A stretch of DNA of 64,000 nucleotides from Palsa-461 sp036844945 (GCA_036844945.1 DAIUEV010000013.1:1-64000), one strand, 5' to 3'; shown: positions 7,044 to 16,329, counted from the stretch's first letter. Notes: generated from the sequence alone by a model not told the origin. Program-made: numbers and translations.

Positions 7044-9803
7044 GTGGCTGCCCCTCGACCGGCCGGGCCGACCAGGGTCGCGGGCCGACGCCCCGACCTC
7101 GTGGCCGTGCTCGTGCTCACGGCGGTTCCCGTACTCGTGTACGCGCTCCCCGCCGCGCTCGGCCACTCCAACCTCCCGGGCGACGACAGCCTCCAGAACT
7201 TCCCGCTGCGGGTGCTGGCGGGGCGCCAGCTCGCCCACGGGGTGCTCCCCACCTTCGACCCGTACATCTGGAGCGGGGCCCCGCTGCTCGGGGGGTGGAA
7301 CGCCGGCGCGCTCTCCCCCTTCACCATGCTGTTCGCGTTCCTTCCCGCCGGGCTGGCCTGGGTGCTCAACGAGATGGCGGTCTACTGGGTCGGCGCACTC
7401 GGCTTGTACGCGTTCCTCCGGGTGCTCCGCTTGCGCCCGGCCCCCTCGTTCCTCGGGGCGGCCACCTTCGCATTCGCGGGGGCACTCGACACCCAGCTCG
7501 CACACTTCGGGGTGGTGGCCGGCACGAGCTGGCTTCCGCTCGCGCTGGTCGCCCTGGCCAAGCTCGAGGGCGCCGACACGTGGCGACAGGCGCGGGGGTG
7601 GGTCCTCCTGCTCGGGGCGACCGGGGCGATGTGCGTGCTCGCCGGCGAGCCCCGGGCCATCGACACGGTCGTCATCGTCGTGCTCGCCTACTTCGGCTGG
7701 TTGCTCGTCCGGCGGCGGGGCCGGAGGATCGGCTTCGCCCTCGGCTCCGCCGCGGGAGTCGGACTGGCCGTGCTGCTCTCGGCCGTCCAGTGGATCCCCG
7801 GGGTCATCACGGTGTCGACGTCGCAGCGGTCGGTCGGCGCCTACGCCCTGTACTCGGCGGGGTCGCTCAATCCCCACTGGCTCTCGCTGCTCTTCGTGCC
7901 GGGCCTGCTCGGCGGGAGCGGGGCGTTCGGCACCTCGCCCTGGTTCGCGACCTACAGCCTCTCCGAGGTGATGGGCTACGCCGGCGTCTTGGCGCTCGCC
8001 GCCGCCTGCGGGCTCCTCGGCACGCTGCGCCGGCGACGGCCCCTGCCCGACTGGCTGCTGTGGGAGGGCGTCGCCGTGCTCGGGATCGTGCTCGCGCTCG
8101 GGGGGAACACCCCGCTCGGGCACCTCCTCGTGCACGTGCCCCTGTTCGGCGACCAGCGGCTCCAGAGCCGCAACATCGCCATCACCGATTTCGCCCTCGC
8201 GGTGCTGCTCGCCTATTGGGTGGACGAGATGCTGGTCCGGCGGGCCGCCGGCCGTCCCGCCGGCCGACGGTCGCTCGACCGCCTCCAGGTGTGCTCGCTC
8301 GTGCCGGTCGCGGGCGCCGCCGGTCTCGCCGTGGCCGCGCTGGCCACCCCGGCCGGGATCGCCCACCTCGTCGGGGCCACCGTCGACCAGTCGACCCACA
8401 GCACCGCCGACCGCCCGCTCTTCGCCGTCACGCTCGTCGTGTGCGCGGCGACCGCCGGGTACATCGTCTCCCTCGGGAGGCTCGCCCTCCGGGGGCGTCG
8501 GCTCGCGGTCCTCGCGATCGCCACGGCCGACCTCGTCACCTTCAACGTGGCCGCCCTCTGGCCGGTGGCGGCCTCGTCTTCCCTCCCGCCGCCGGTGTCA
8601 CCCGCCGCCGCCTCGACGCTCGGCTCCGCGCTCGGCCGGCTCGCCTCGGGGATCGGGACGTCGGGCCGGTACGCGATCTACAACCCGCTGCACCTCCAGG
8701 GGGTGCGGGACGTGCCCCTCCAGGTCCCCGACACCAACCTGTACGAGAGCCGATCGAGCATCCAGGGGTACAGCTCGATCGTCGACGCCGCCTACGCGGC
8801 CGCCACGGGCGGTCACGCCGCCAACGGCGCCGGCCTCATGACGCTGTCACCCTCGGCGGTCGCCGACGGGACACTCGACCAACTCGACACGACCACGCTC
8901 GTCACGCTGCCGGCCTACCTGCTCACCCCCACCTCGGGGTCGACCGCCGCCGCGTCCGGGTCGCGGCCCCTGTCGCGGGGCACCCCGTCGCGCTGGTTCT
9001 TCGGCGAGACCCTCCGTGTCAACGCAGTCACCCTGGGCGTGACGTCACCCCACGGGCCGGGGGGCTCGGCCGACCTCCGGGTCGGGCTGCAGTCGGCGGA
9101 CGGCTCGCTCCGATGGCCCAGCTGGCGGACCGAGGCCGAGAACGGATCGCTCACGCTCTCACTCCCCCACCCGGTCCCGGCCACCGCCGTGGTCGCGGAG
9201 GCCAACGGACCCGGCGTCACGGTCACGGCACCGGTCGTGCGCGCCGGTGGCGCCGCCTATCGGCTCGACGGGCCCCTGGCCGGGGCGCTGTCCTCGGGGT
9301 GGTCGTTCGCGGGCGCCCTCGGGGCCTACGCGTACTTCACCGACCTGCGGCCGGAGCCGCCGCTCCACCTGGCCCCGCTGCCGGGGAGGTCCACCCGGGG
9401 GGCGACCGTCCGGGCGGGCGCCGGCCCGGCCCTCCAACCAACGTCGGCCTCGGTGACGAGCCCCCATGGGGTCGAGGTGGTCCGGGCGGTCAGCGACATC
9501 CCCGGTTGGCGGGCGACGTGGCGAGATTCCTCCGGGGTCAGCCGCGCCCTCCCCGTACGCGCCCGCGGCGTCGTCCAGGCGGTCGACGTCCCGGCCGGGC
9601 GCGGCGTGCTGTCCTTCTTCTACGACGCGCCCGGGGTGGCGCTCGGCGTCATCCTCACGCTGGCGGGGTTGGCGCTGCTCGGGGCCGTCCCGCTCGCGGC
9701 ACTGGCGGTCGGCACACGGCGCCGGCGGGGCCCGGTCCAGACCGACGGCCCGGCGGGTGCCGGGACGCCGTCGGAGAGGGTCGGGGCGCGGGCTGAGGTC
9801 TGA
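7044..9803 (+). CDS. YfhO-like large multi-pass membrane protein
   Basis: This 919-residue protein has about a dozen hydrophobic segments in its first 500 residues, a long extracytoplasmic region (about 520-860) and a final membrane segment near 870-890. Early motifs GDDSLQNFPLRVL and PYIWSGAPLLGGWN are of the kind seen in YfhO and related GT-C-fold glycosyltransferase-like proteins, where an acidic residue in the first loop is catalytic. Such proteins transfer sugars from polyprenyl-phosphate carriers outside the membrane; this is inferred from the family. The GTG start at 7044 precedes a short basic stretch and the first membrane segment. The gene stands alone and converges on the phosphatase gene, with 12 bases between them. 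Confidence 0.7.
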   Translation: MAAPRPAGPTRVAGRRPDLVAVLVLTAVPVLVYALPAALGHSNLPGDDSLQNFPLRVLAGRQLAHGVLPTFDPYIWSGAPLLGGWNAGALSPFTMLFAFLPAGLAWVLNEMAVYWVGALGLYAFLRVLRLRPAPSFLGAATFAFAGALDTQLAHFGVVAGTSWLPLALVALAKLEGADTWRQARGWVLLLGATGAMCVLAGEPRAIDTVVIVVLAYFGWLLVRRRGRRIGFALGSAAGVGLAVLLSAVQWIPGVITVSTSQRSVGAYALYSAGSLNPHWLSLLFVPGLLGGSGAFGTSPWFATYSLSEVMGYAGVLALAAACGLLGTLRRRRPLPDWLLWEGVAVLGIVLALGGNTPLGHLLVHVPLFGDQRLQSRNIAITDFALAVLLAYWVDEMLVRRAAGRPAGRRSLDRLQVCSLVPVAGAAGLAVAALATPAGIAHLVGATVDQSTHSTADRPLFAVTLVVCAATAGYIVSLGRLALRGRRLAVLAIATADLVTFNVAALWPVAASSSLPPPVSPAAASTLGSALGRLASGIGTSGRYAIYNPLHLQGVRDVPLQVPDTNLYESRSSIQGYSSIVDAAYAAATGGHAANGAGLMTLSPSAVADGTLDQLDTTTLVTLPAYLLTPTSGSTAAASGSRPLSRGTPSRWFFGETLRVNAVTLGVTSPHGPGGSADLRVGLQSADGSLRWPSWRTEAENGSLTLSLPHPVPATAVVAEANGPGVTVTAPVVRAGGAAYRLDGPLAGALSSGWSFAGALGAYAYFTDLRPEPPLHLAPLPGRSTRGATVRAGAGPALQPTSASVTSPHGVEVVRAVSDIPGWRATWRDSSGVSRALPVRARGVVQAVDVPAGRGVLSFFYDAPGVALGVILTLAGLALLGAVPLAALAVGTRRRRGPVQTDGPAGAGTPSERVGARAEV

Positions 9804-9815
9804 ACGAGCCCGGAC

Positions 9816-11402
9816 TCAGGTCGTCGGCGCCCCCGGGTCCGGCGACCACTCGAGGCCCAGCAGCACCACGTCGTCGTGACTGCTATCGGGCACGAGGGTG
9901 CGCAGGATGTCGTCGAGAAGCTCCTCCAGCGCGAGGTCGGCGGACGCGGTCAGGGCCAGTCGCTCGATCCCCTCGGTGATGGGCTCGGAGCGGCGCTCGA
10001 CCACGCCGTCGGTGAACGCGAGCAGCCGCGCCCGTTCGGGCACCGGGACGACCGCCGCCCGGTACCGGTCGCGCCCGAGTCCGATCGGCGGGCCCGGCGC
10101 GACCGCCACCGGTTCGGCCGGGCCACCGGCCGGCACGAGCAACGGGGCGAGGTGCCCGGCGCTGGCCACGGTCAGGCGGCCGGCCTCGGCGTCGACCAGG
10201 CCGCAGAGCACCGTGGCGAAGGCGCCGTCGGTGCTCGCCGGGATGAGCCGCCCCAGTCGGGCCAGCACCTCGGCGGGGTCGGGTCGCTCGGCGGCATAGG
10301 CGTTGATCCCGAAGCGGAGCGATGCCATGAGGGTCGCGGCCCGGAGCCCCCGGCCGCACACGTCTCCAACCGCGAAGAACGACCGCCCGGGCCCGGCCAC
10401 CCTCAGGTTGAACCAGTCCCCGCCGACCTCGATGTCGGCGGTGCCCGGGACGTATCGGGCGGCGGCCCGGAAGCCGTCCGGGACCGGGAGCGACTTGGGC
10501 AGGAGCGCCCGCTGCAGTGACTCGGCGATGGTCCGCTGCTCGCGGATCTCGGTGGACTGCTCGCGGACCCGACGCCGCATCTGTTCCACGCTCTGCCCCA
10601 GTCGGGCGATCTCGGAGGGTCCCGACGAGCCGACCTCGTGGTCGATGTCGCCCGCCGCCACCACCCGCACCTCGTGCTCCAGCTCCCGGACCGGGTGGAT
10701 CACCCAACGGGTGAGCACCACGAGCCCCAGCACCGCGCCGGCCACGAGGCACGCGAGGATCGCCACCACGATCCAGAGGGTGTCCTCCTGGAGGCCGAGG
10801 CTCCGCGATGTGGCCGCCTGCACCTCGGTGGCCAAGTGCCCGTCGAGCGTCGTGACGCTCCTTCGTAACGCGTCGAAGAGGGACTTCCCGATGCCGGTCC
10901 GCTCGGTCGCGATCGCGGCGGCACCGTCCCCGGCCGCGACCGCGGCGATCTCGGGATCGGCGAAGGTCGTGAGCCAGGTGCGGTAGCGGACGCCGACCGT
11001 GGCGAGCAACCCACGTCCCCGGGGGTCGGCGGCGAGCTCGCCGTGGAGCGTGCCGAGCAGCCGCGGCGTTTCGGCCTTCCCGTTGGTGAAGGGCTGCAGG
11101 AACCTCGCCTGCGCGGTGATCTCGTATCCGCGCTCACCGGTCTCCTGGTCGATGAGCACCGCCAGGATCTCGTTGGCGGTGGCGGTGGCCGGGAGCAGCG
11201 AGGTGAGCGCCATATGGGCCTGGTCCTCGGACTGGAGCGCGAAGGAGATGCCGAGCGCCCCGGCGACGAGGGCAAGGCTCGCGCTCAGCACGACGGCGAG
11301 CCCGATGCGGCGTGACACCGAGAATCGGATCGCCCGCCACGACTGGCCAGCCGACCCGGCCCCGCCACGCTCGCCGACGAGCGCGGATTCGGCGGGTCTC
11401 AT
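9816..11402 (-). CDS. Membrane PP2C (SpoIIE/RsbU-type) phosphatase with CHASE3 and HAMP
   Basis: This is a 528-residue signalling protein. Order: TM1 (about 32-56), an external four-helix CHASE3-like region with the ETGERGY signature (about 57-220), TM2 (about 225-248), HAMP (to about 300) with a coiled linker, and a PP2C_SIG serine/threonine phosphatase domain (about 310-520). Metal-binding features are EVGGDWFN, AVGDVCGRG, FTDGVVER and SSHDDVVLL. Such enzymes usually dephosphorylate anti-sigma antagonists. The start at 11402 has GAGGGAG six bases upstream; the open frame extends further but looks non-coding. No anti-sigma or antagonist gene is adjacent, so the target is unknown. Confidence 0.85.
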   Translation of the reverse strand: MRPAESALVGERGGAGSAGQSWRAIRFSVSRRIGLAVVLSASLALVAGALGISFALQSEDQAHMALTSLLPATATANEILAVLIDQETGERGYEITAQARFLQPFTNGKAETPRLLGTLHGELAADPRGRGLLATVGVRYRTWLTTFADPEIAAVAAGDGAAAIATERTGIGKSLFDALRRSVTTLDGHLATEVQAATSRSLGLQEDTLWIVVAILACLVAGAVLGLVVLTRWVIHPVRELEHEVRVVAAGDIDHEVGSSGPSEIARLGQSVEQMRRRVREQSTEIREQRTIAESLQRALLPKSLPVPDGFRAAARYVPGTADIEVGGDWFNLRVAGPGRSFFAVGDVCGRGLRAATLMASLRFGINAYAAERPDPAEVLARLGRLIPASTDGAFATVLCGLVDAEAGRLTVASAGHLAPLLVPAGGPAEPVAVAPGPPIGLGRDRYRAAVVPVPERARLLAFTDGVVERRSEPITEGIERLALTASADLALEELLDDILRTLVPDSSHDDVVLLGLEWSPDPGAPTT

Positions 11403-11494
11403 CGGATCTCCCTCACCCGCCACGGTGTGAAGCGGGCGGAGCGACCCGACGTGGACGAGCCCGCCACCGCTGGTGGCGATGCAGGACGATGCCC

Positions 11495-12925
11495 CTAGCC
11501 CGGGTACCCGGCTTCGACGACGGCCAGGATCTCGGGCTTGTCGGCCTCGAGGAGGAACCCACGTTCGATCGCGCTGTCGAGCGACTCCTCGAAGCGCTGG
11601 AGGTAGTCGGCGCGACCGCCCGGGTACAGCTCGGCGAGGGTCGCCTGGTCGAACGGCACCGTCGTGCCGAACAAGAAGTTCATCTGGCCTGCGCCGGCTC
11701 CGCCGAGGCCCGACAGGGTTGCGACCGGCACGTCGACCCACGGCGTCCGGATACCTCCGCGGGCGATGCCGTGCTCGTCCGGCACGAGGGTGTCGGCGGC
11801 GTCGCCCGTCTCCAGGCGCTCCCCGTGCGGCGGTGGCTCCCCACCCGCGATCCAGCGGTCCAGATGGGCCAACGCGGCATGGCTGACGTAGTGCTGCTGG
11901 GGTCCCGACGCGATGGGGACCTTGGTCGGGAACAGCGCGCTCACGCCCTCGGTGGCGTTGAGCAACGTCGCGAGCTCGGCCGGGGACTCCCGGCCGGTGT
12001 CCTCGCGGCTCGCCACGAGGAGATAGGTCTCGGCGTGGGCAGAGCCGGTGATCTCCCAGAGCCTGAAGGAGTCGTTGTCGGGCTGCCGCGCTCGTCCGCC
12101 GCCGAGCAGCACCACGTCGGTCTCACTCTGGAGAGTCAGCACCGGGACCCGCACGTCGGCTCGGATTGGGGTCGGCACCCCATTCATCAGGTCGCCGGAC
12201 TGCTCGCCGCCGGCACCGTCCCGGGGTGGGATCCGCCAGCCGTCCAGCCGGGCGCCCGTGGCACCCCGGCCGTGCACGTAGAACCCGTCGAAGACGCCGG
12301 CGAGCGGGTCGATGTCGTTGATGTACCTGACGAGGAAGGCGGCCGACTGCGAGTGCCCGGCGCCGATGAGCCGGACCGGCACGAGGGGTGCGAGCGGGCC
12401 GTCCCCGCCCCGGAGCAGCCGGCCGATCTGGCTGTACATGTCGAAGGAGTACGAGTCGCCGGGGTGGACGAGGGTCTGGTATCGCTCCGGAAAGAGCGCT
12501 TTCAGATGGTTCTCGCCTTCCATCAGGCCGCCGCCGTCGATGCCGGCCTTCTGCACGGAGGCGCCAACCCACGCGAACCCCTCCCGGATGATGTGGCGGT
12601 GCGAGAGGGCCCAGTCGGGCTCGACGTCGATACCCCCGCTCACATTCAGCCACTCGACGATCACCGACCCGTTGAACCGAGCCGGGTCGATCGGCCGGCG
12701 AACGACCAACCTCGTCAGATAGTCGGCGCCGTCGACCGCCGACACCTGGGCACCGGCTACCTCGGGATTCTCCGACGCGAACGCTTCGGCCCGCCCGGAG
12801 ACGAAGAACTCCTCCTCCAGGTACCCGAGAGCGCCAAGGTCGTACGGTGCGAACTGGAGCGCGGGCGTACCGGGAACCGGCCCGCGCACATCCGTCACGC
12901 CAGCGGTGGGCGAACTGCCTGACAC
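11495..12925 (-). CDS. Alpha/beta hydrolase of the Abhydrolase_10 type
   Basis: This 476-residue protein follows the alpha/beta-hydrolase domain family PF20091 (actinobacterial and proteobacterial esterase-like proteins). RPIDPARFNGSVIVEWLNVS (about 77-96) is typical, and the nucleophile elbow reads GAGHSQSA with Ser192. A late histidine region HAALAHLDRWIAGG is consistent with the family. It has no signal peptide. It lies 38 bases downstream of an amidohydrolase gene on the same strand and under the same TetR regulator gene, so it is probably part of a small catabolic unit acting on an ester or lactone; the substrate is not evident. Confidence 0.8.
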   Translation of the reverse strand: MSGSSPTAGVTDVRGPVPGTPALQFAPYDLGALGYLEEEFFVSGRAEAFASENPEVAGAQVSAVDGADYLTRLVVRRPIDPARFNGSVIVEWLNVSGGIDVEPDWALSHRHIIREGFAWVGASVQKAGIDGGGLMEGENHLKALFPERYQTLVHPGDSYSFDMYSQIGRLLRGGDGPLAPLVPVRLIGAGHSQSAAFLVRYINDIDPLAGVFDGFYVHGRGATGARLDGWRIPPRDGAGGEQSGDLMNGVPTPIRADVRVPVLTLQSETDVVLLGGGRARQPDNDSFRLWEITGSAHAETYLLVASREDTGRESPAELATLLNATEGVSALFPTKVPIASGPQQHYVSHAALAHLDRWIAGGEPPPHGERLETGDAADTLVPDEHGIARGGIRTPWVDVPVATLSGLGGAGAGQMNFLFGTTVPFDQATLAELYPGGRADYLQRFEESLDSAIERGFLLEADKPEILAVVEAGYPG

Positions 12926-12963
12926 GTCTGCCTCCGGTGCGGGAAGGTCGGGAGCGCGGCCGG

Positions 12964-14151
12964 TCAGGTAACCGGCGTCAAAGAGAGATCGGTGAGGTCG
13001 AACCCGATCCGATCGATGTCGGGCTGCAGCTTTTCGAGGTCGAATCTGTAGATCGAGGCGGCGTTCTCGTAGAGCACCTGGCGGGCGGCCGACTCGCTGA
13101 TGCTCGGGTGCGAGACCAGCTCGGTCACGTGGTCATGGGTCCCCGGGAAGATCGACTCGAAGTGCGGATAGTCGACCCCGAACATGGCCCGGTCGGCGCT
13201 GATATGGAACGTCTCGGTCTCCGCCGCACCGGAGTCGGAGTCGAACTCCTCGAGCGAGACCTGAGTACAGGTGAACGGCGAGATGCCGGCGTAGCAGTTG
13301 GTGGCCCAGTACTCGTGGGCGGTCTTCCCGAACGCCCGATCACGCTGGAGGAACCGGGCGAATCCCATCCAATCGTCACCCCAGCTGAGGCGGCGGTCGA
13401 GCTTCTTGATGATCGGGGCGATCCAATCCGCCTCGGTCTCGACGAACACCATCCGCAGGTCGGGGAAGCGGTCGAACACCCCGCCCAGGATCATCTGCCA
13501 TAGGGACCGGCCAGAGAAGAAGGAGTGCTCGATGGCGAGCGTCATGATCGCGGCGAAGCCGCCGGGGCTGTAGGCGGGGGCGCCCGACCCGCCGTGCTGA
13601 CTGAGCGGGAGTTCGAGCTCGGTGCAGGCGTTCCAGATCGGGTCCAGGACCGGGTCGAAGAAGAAGGTCCCGCCGGGGAGGAGCGGCGGCATCATGATCC
13701 CCCCGAGACCGTGCTCCTTGGCCCAGTGGATGTCGGCCACGGCCTGCTCGACGTCGTCGAATGCGACGACGGCCTGACCGGAGCGCCGTCCCGGCGCATC
13801 CGCGCAGAAGTCGGCGAGCCACCGGTTGTAGGCGAGGCGGGACTGACGCATTACCTCGGGATCCTGGGAACGGCCGAGATCGTCGAGGCTCTGCGCCTGG
13901 AACGGCATACCGTTCGGGAAGAGCACCTCGGCGATCACCCCGTTGCTCTCAAGGTCGCGCATGCGGGCCTTCGAGTCCCACTGGTTCTCGACCGGGATCT
14001 GCGGCTGCCGGTTGCCGGTGTCGGGCGTGCCCTCCAACGCCTTCGCCCACGACTCGTAGTCCTCGACAAATCGCGACTCGACATAGTCACGGTAGATCTC
14101 ACGAGAGCCACGGACGTGACCGTCCACGGAGATGATCGCAAGACGATCCAT
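12964..14151 (-). CDS. Amidohydrolase-2 family metal-dependent hydrolase or decarboxylase
   Basis: This 395-residue protein belongs to the PF04909 family (2-pyrone-4,6-dicarboxylate lactonase and ACMS-decarboxylase relatives). The N-terminal SVDGHV supplies the D-x-H type metal motif, SQHGG (about 205) another histidine, and MFGVDYPHFES near 330 the C-terminal catalytic aspartate. These enzymes hydrolyse or decarboxylate ring-derived acids. The ATG at 14151 is 70 bases downstream of the TetR gene stop. TetR, this gene and the alpha/beta hydrolase probably form one transcript devoted to breakdown of an unidentified compound. Confidence 0.85.
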   Translation of the reverse strand: MDRLAIISVDGHVRGSREIYRDYVESRFVEDYESWAKALEGTPDTGNRQPQIPVENQWDSKARMRDLESNGVIAEVLFPNGMPFQAQSLDDLGRSQDPEVMRQSRLAYNRWLADFCADAPGRRSGQAVVAFDDVEQAVADIHWAKEHGLGGIMMPPLLPGGTFFFDPVLDPIWNACTELELPLSQHGGSGAPAYSPGGFAAIMTLAIEHSFFSGRSLWQMILGGVFDRFPDLRMVFVETEADWIAPIIKKLDRRLSWGDDWMGFARFLQRDRAFGKTAHEYWATNCYAGISPFTCTQVSLEEFDSDSGAAETETFHISADRAMFGVDYPHFESIFPGTHDHVTELVSHPSISESAARQVLYENAASIYRFDLEKLQPDIDRIGFDLTDLSLTPVT

Positions 14152-14221
14152 CAGGCGCCCCCAATCGGTGATCGACCCTGCCGACGGCGAAGAAAGATCA
14201 TGCCAACGGGGTCTCAGGGTG

Positions 14222-14947
14222 TCAAGGTTGGGACAAGGCTCCTGTCTGTTCGAGAAGCTGAGCTCCGGCCCGCGCCGGTCGTCCGCCGAGCACCGACACG
14301 GCGTCTCCCAACCAGCTCCCCGGGTCCGTTCCGATGGCCTTCTCCAACACCTCGATGCTGTCGCAGATCAGCCGAGGCAGGTCGCCGCCCGCCATGTACC
14401 ACTGGATGTGCGAGGCCTCGATCACGCCCATGGTGGCGGCCGAGAGCACGGCCGGCACGAGGGAGTCGCTGGCAAGGGAATACCGATCAGCGAAGAAGTC
14501 GGCCAGCACCTGGCGGGTCTTCATGTGCATGCCACCCACAACCCCGCGGAGCACGCCGGGCGAGTTCTGGACCACTGACGACCACAGGCGGAGGAGCTCG
14601 AGATCATCGTCCGCCAGGACCCGTTCGTACGCGAGGCGGAGCGCATGCATCGGCGGCTCGACCTGGCTCAAGCCTGTCAACACCGCGCGCAGCGCCTGGG
14701 ATCGCCGGTCGATCCTGACCTGGAACACATCCTCCTTGGCCGGGAACCAGCGGTAGAAGGTGCGCACCGAGATCTGGGCGGCGGCCGCGATCTCCTGCAC
14801 GGTCACGTTCCCAAACCCGCGCTCGTCGAACAGGCGAAGCGCGACTCTCTCAACCTCCATCAGCTTCGCTGAATGCGGGGTCAAGGGAGGAAGGCGCGGA
14901 GTCGGCACCTTGGCGGCCGCCTCGCTCGGCGTGTCGGTCAACGACAT
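14222..14947 (-). CDS. TetR family transcriptional regulator
   Basis: This 241-residue repressor has the TetR N-terminal domain at about 30-77, with the helix-turn-helix VTVQEIAAAAQISVRTFYRW at 48-67. The C-terminal ligand domain carries a putative TetR_C_17-like segment. An upstream in-frame start at 15052 exists, but a perfect 14-bp palindrome typical of TetR operators lies at 15019-15032, inside that longer frame. The ATG at 14947 is therefore preferred, putting the operator 72 bases upstream. The gene leads the downstream amidohydrolase and alpha/beta hydrolase genes and likely autoregulates all three. Confidence 0.85.
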   Translation of the reverse strand: MSLTDTPSEAAAKVPTPRLPPLTPHSAKLMEVERVALRLFDERGFGNVTVQEIAAAAQISVRTFYRWFPAKEDVFQVRIDRRSQALRAVLTGLSQVEPPMHALRLAYERVLADDDLELLRLWSSVVQNSPGVLRGVVGGMHMKTRQVLADFFADRYSLASDSLVPAVLSAATMGVIEASHIQWYMAGGDLPRLICDSIEVLEKAIGTDPGSWLGDAVSVLGGRPARAGAQLLEQTGALSQP

Positions 14948-15018
14948 GGTTTGCGAAGCATAGGAAGTTTCAACCGGGGCTTCCGGCTTGGCTCGGTCCG
15001 CGGCTCTGACGTTTGTGG

Positions 15019-15032
15019 ACCGACCGGTCGGT
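15019..15032. promoter_or_regulatory. TetR-type operator palindrome
   Basis: ACCGACCGGTCGGT is a perfect 14-base palindrome 72 bases upstream of the TetR start. This sequence type is common as the operator of actinobacterial TetR regulators of the wider class. It probably controls the TetR-amidohydrolase-hydrolase unit and argues for the 14947 start of the regulator. Confidence 0.65.
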
Positions 15033-15289
15033 ACGGCGAAACCCCCATCCAAACTCTCGCGCGATTGACGACTCTCGGTCTCGCTCTCAGGTCCCTGCGA
15101 CGAGCCGACCGACCCGACGGCGGCCCCATCAACACCCTCGCCGAGGAGCCGATAGCCGCATCGTCGCGATGGAGCCGGTCATGCCGGCGAGCCTCGTCGG
15201 CTTGATCTAGGAGCCGCCGAGACCGCCTCGGCATCAAAGGCAGGGTCTGGGCACGTGATCTAGGGCCTTCGGACAGGGCCTCCGAACTC

Positions 15290-15324
15290 GGGACTTCAGT
15301 CCCTTCTGAATGGACCTTTGACCC
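15290..15324 (+). promoter_or_regulatory. Tandem DosR-like boxes upstream of membrane protein copy B
   Basis: GGGACTTCAGTCCC at 15290-15303 matches the DosR core GGGACTWWAGTCCC at 13 of 14 positions and is flanked by C on the left as in the consensus. A second, weaker site TGGACCTTTGACCC (15311-15324, 10 of 14) starts 21 bases later, two helical turns away, as in tandem DosR promoters. The first box begins 120 bases before the ATG at 15410. The window's own DosR-like regulator gene is at 25031. This is the strongest regulatory match in the window. The rest of the interval between TetR and copy B holds only the TetR operator. Confidence 0.75.
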
Positions 15325-15409
15325 TGTGTCCGGGAACCCCGGAGGTGGATCCTTTCTCCTAAGCCGTGAATTCACGGCACGACAGTTCGCTCAGACAAGG
15401 AGAAGACAA

Positions 15410-16021
15410 ATGAGAAGGAAGACATTCGATGTGCTGATTTCGGGGGGCGGCCTGATCGTGGCCGTCGTCCTGATCGTTGCCGGTGCGCTCGGATACTGGG
15501 GCTACACGTTCGCCAACAACAACGTGCACACCCAGTTGGCGGAGCAGAAGATCGTGTTCCCGCCGGCGGCCGCGTTCGCACATGCCAAGGTCGGGACGGA
15601 GATCACCCCGTCAATGATCCCGAGCGTGTCGCAGTACGCCGGCCAGGCGCTCACCACGGGCGCCCAGGCTGAGGTGTACGCCAACGACTTCATCGCCGTG
15701 CACCTTCAGGAGATCGGTGGGGGCAAGACCTACGCCCAGCTCAGCACGCTGGCCCGGTCTCTCCCCGCAGGTTCCGCGGCGGCAGCCAAGTACCAGGCTG
15801 AGTCCGCGACGGTCTTCCAGGGCACGACCCTCCGGGGCCTGCTGCTCGAGGCGTACTCGTTCTCGGTGTTCGGTGAGATCGCCTTCGTGGGCGCCATCGT
15901 CGCCTGGTCACTCGGCTTCCTGATGCTGATCCTCGTCGGGCTGGGTATGTTCCACGCTCGTCGGACGAGCGAGTCGGTGGAGCTGGTCGGGTTGCACACG
16001 GTTGCGAGCAAGGCAGCCTGA
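15410..16021 (+). CDS. Unknown two-TM membrane protein, copy B
   Basis: This is a 203-residue paralogue of the protein at 2934. It has the same layout: membrane segment at about 10-32, external region with FANNNVHTQLAEQKIVFPP, EVYANDFIAVHLQEIGGG and TTLRGLLLEAYSFSVFGEIA, and a second membrane segment at about 156-180. By hand alignment about 29 positions differ over 203, and differences concentrate in the membrane segments and C-terminal tail. The ATG follows AAGGAGAAG by about 6 bases; an upstream in-frame extension to 15326 is rejected because homology with copy A begins at this ATG. A perfect hairpin follows the stop. Strong DosR-like boxes upstream suggest hypoxia-linked expression. Function unknown. 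Confidence 0.9.
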   Translation: MRRKTFDVLISGGGLIVAVVLIVAGALGYWGYTFANNNVHTQLAEQKIVFPPAAAFAHAKVGTEITPSMIPSVSQYAGQALTTGAQAEVYANDFIAVHLQEIGGGKTYAQLSTLARSLPAGSAAAAKYQAESATVFQGTTLRGLLLEAYSFSVFGEIAFVGAIVAWSLGFLMLILVGLGMFHARRTSESVELVGLHTVASKAA

Positions 16022-16041
16022 ACACACCCACAGCGGTTGCA

Positions 16042-16076
16042 CTCGGCCCGGCCGGACATAGTCCGGCCGGGCCGAG
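16042..16076 (+). terminator. Hairpin after copy B
   Basis: CTCGGCCCGGCCGGAC (16042-16057) pairs perfectly with 16061-16076 around the loop ATA, 20 bases after the copy B stop. It mirrors the hairpin 20 bases after the stop of copy A. The 253 bases from here to the ABC permease stop hold no gene that I can see. Confidence 0.75.
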
Positions 16077-16329
16077 TCGCGTCTGAGGCTCGGCCAAACT
16101 AAGTGACTCAGTCCTGGGCCACATGCTCGTGTCGAGCCTGATCCTCGGGGCTCGAGCGTTCGAAAATCGAAACCTCGGGCCGAAGGAGTCGAGTACCGCA
16201 ACCAGTTGTATTCCCTTTTGCCACGCGCAGTGCATCAGGTGTCAGGGCTACTGTTCGCCCATCCGATGGACCCCGATGCGGTGGCGGCCCTTCAGCCGAT
16301 CCCCCGGTTTCATCGTGACGAGCTGAACC

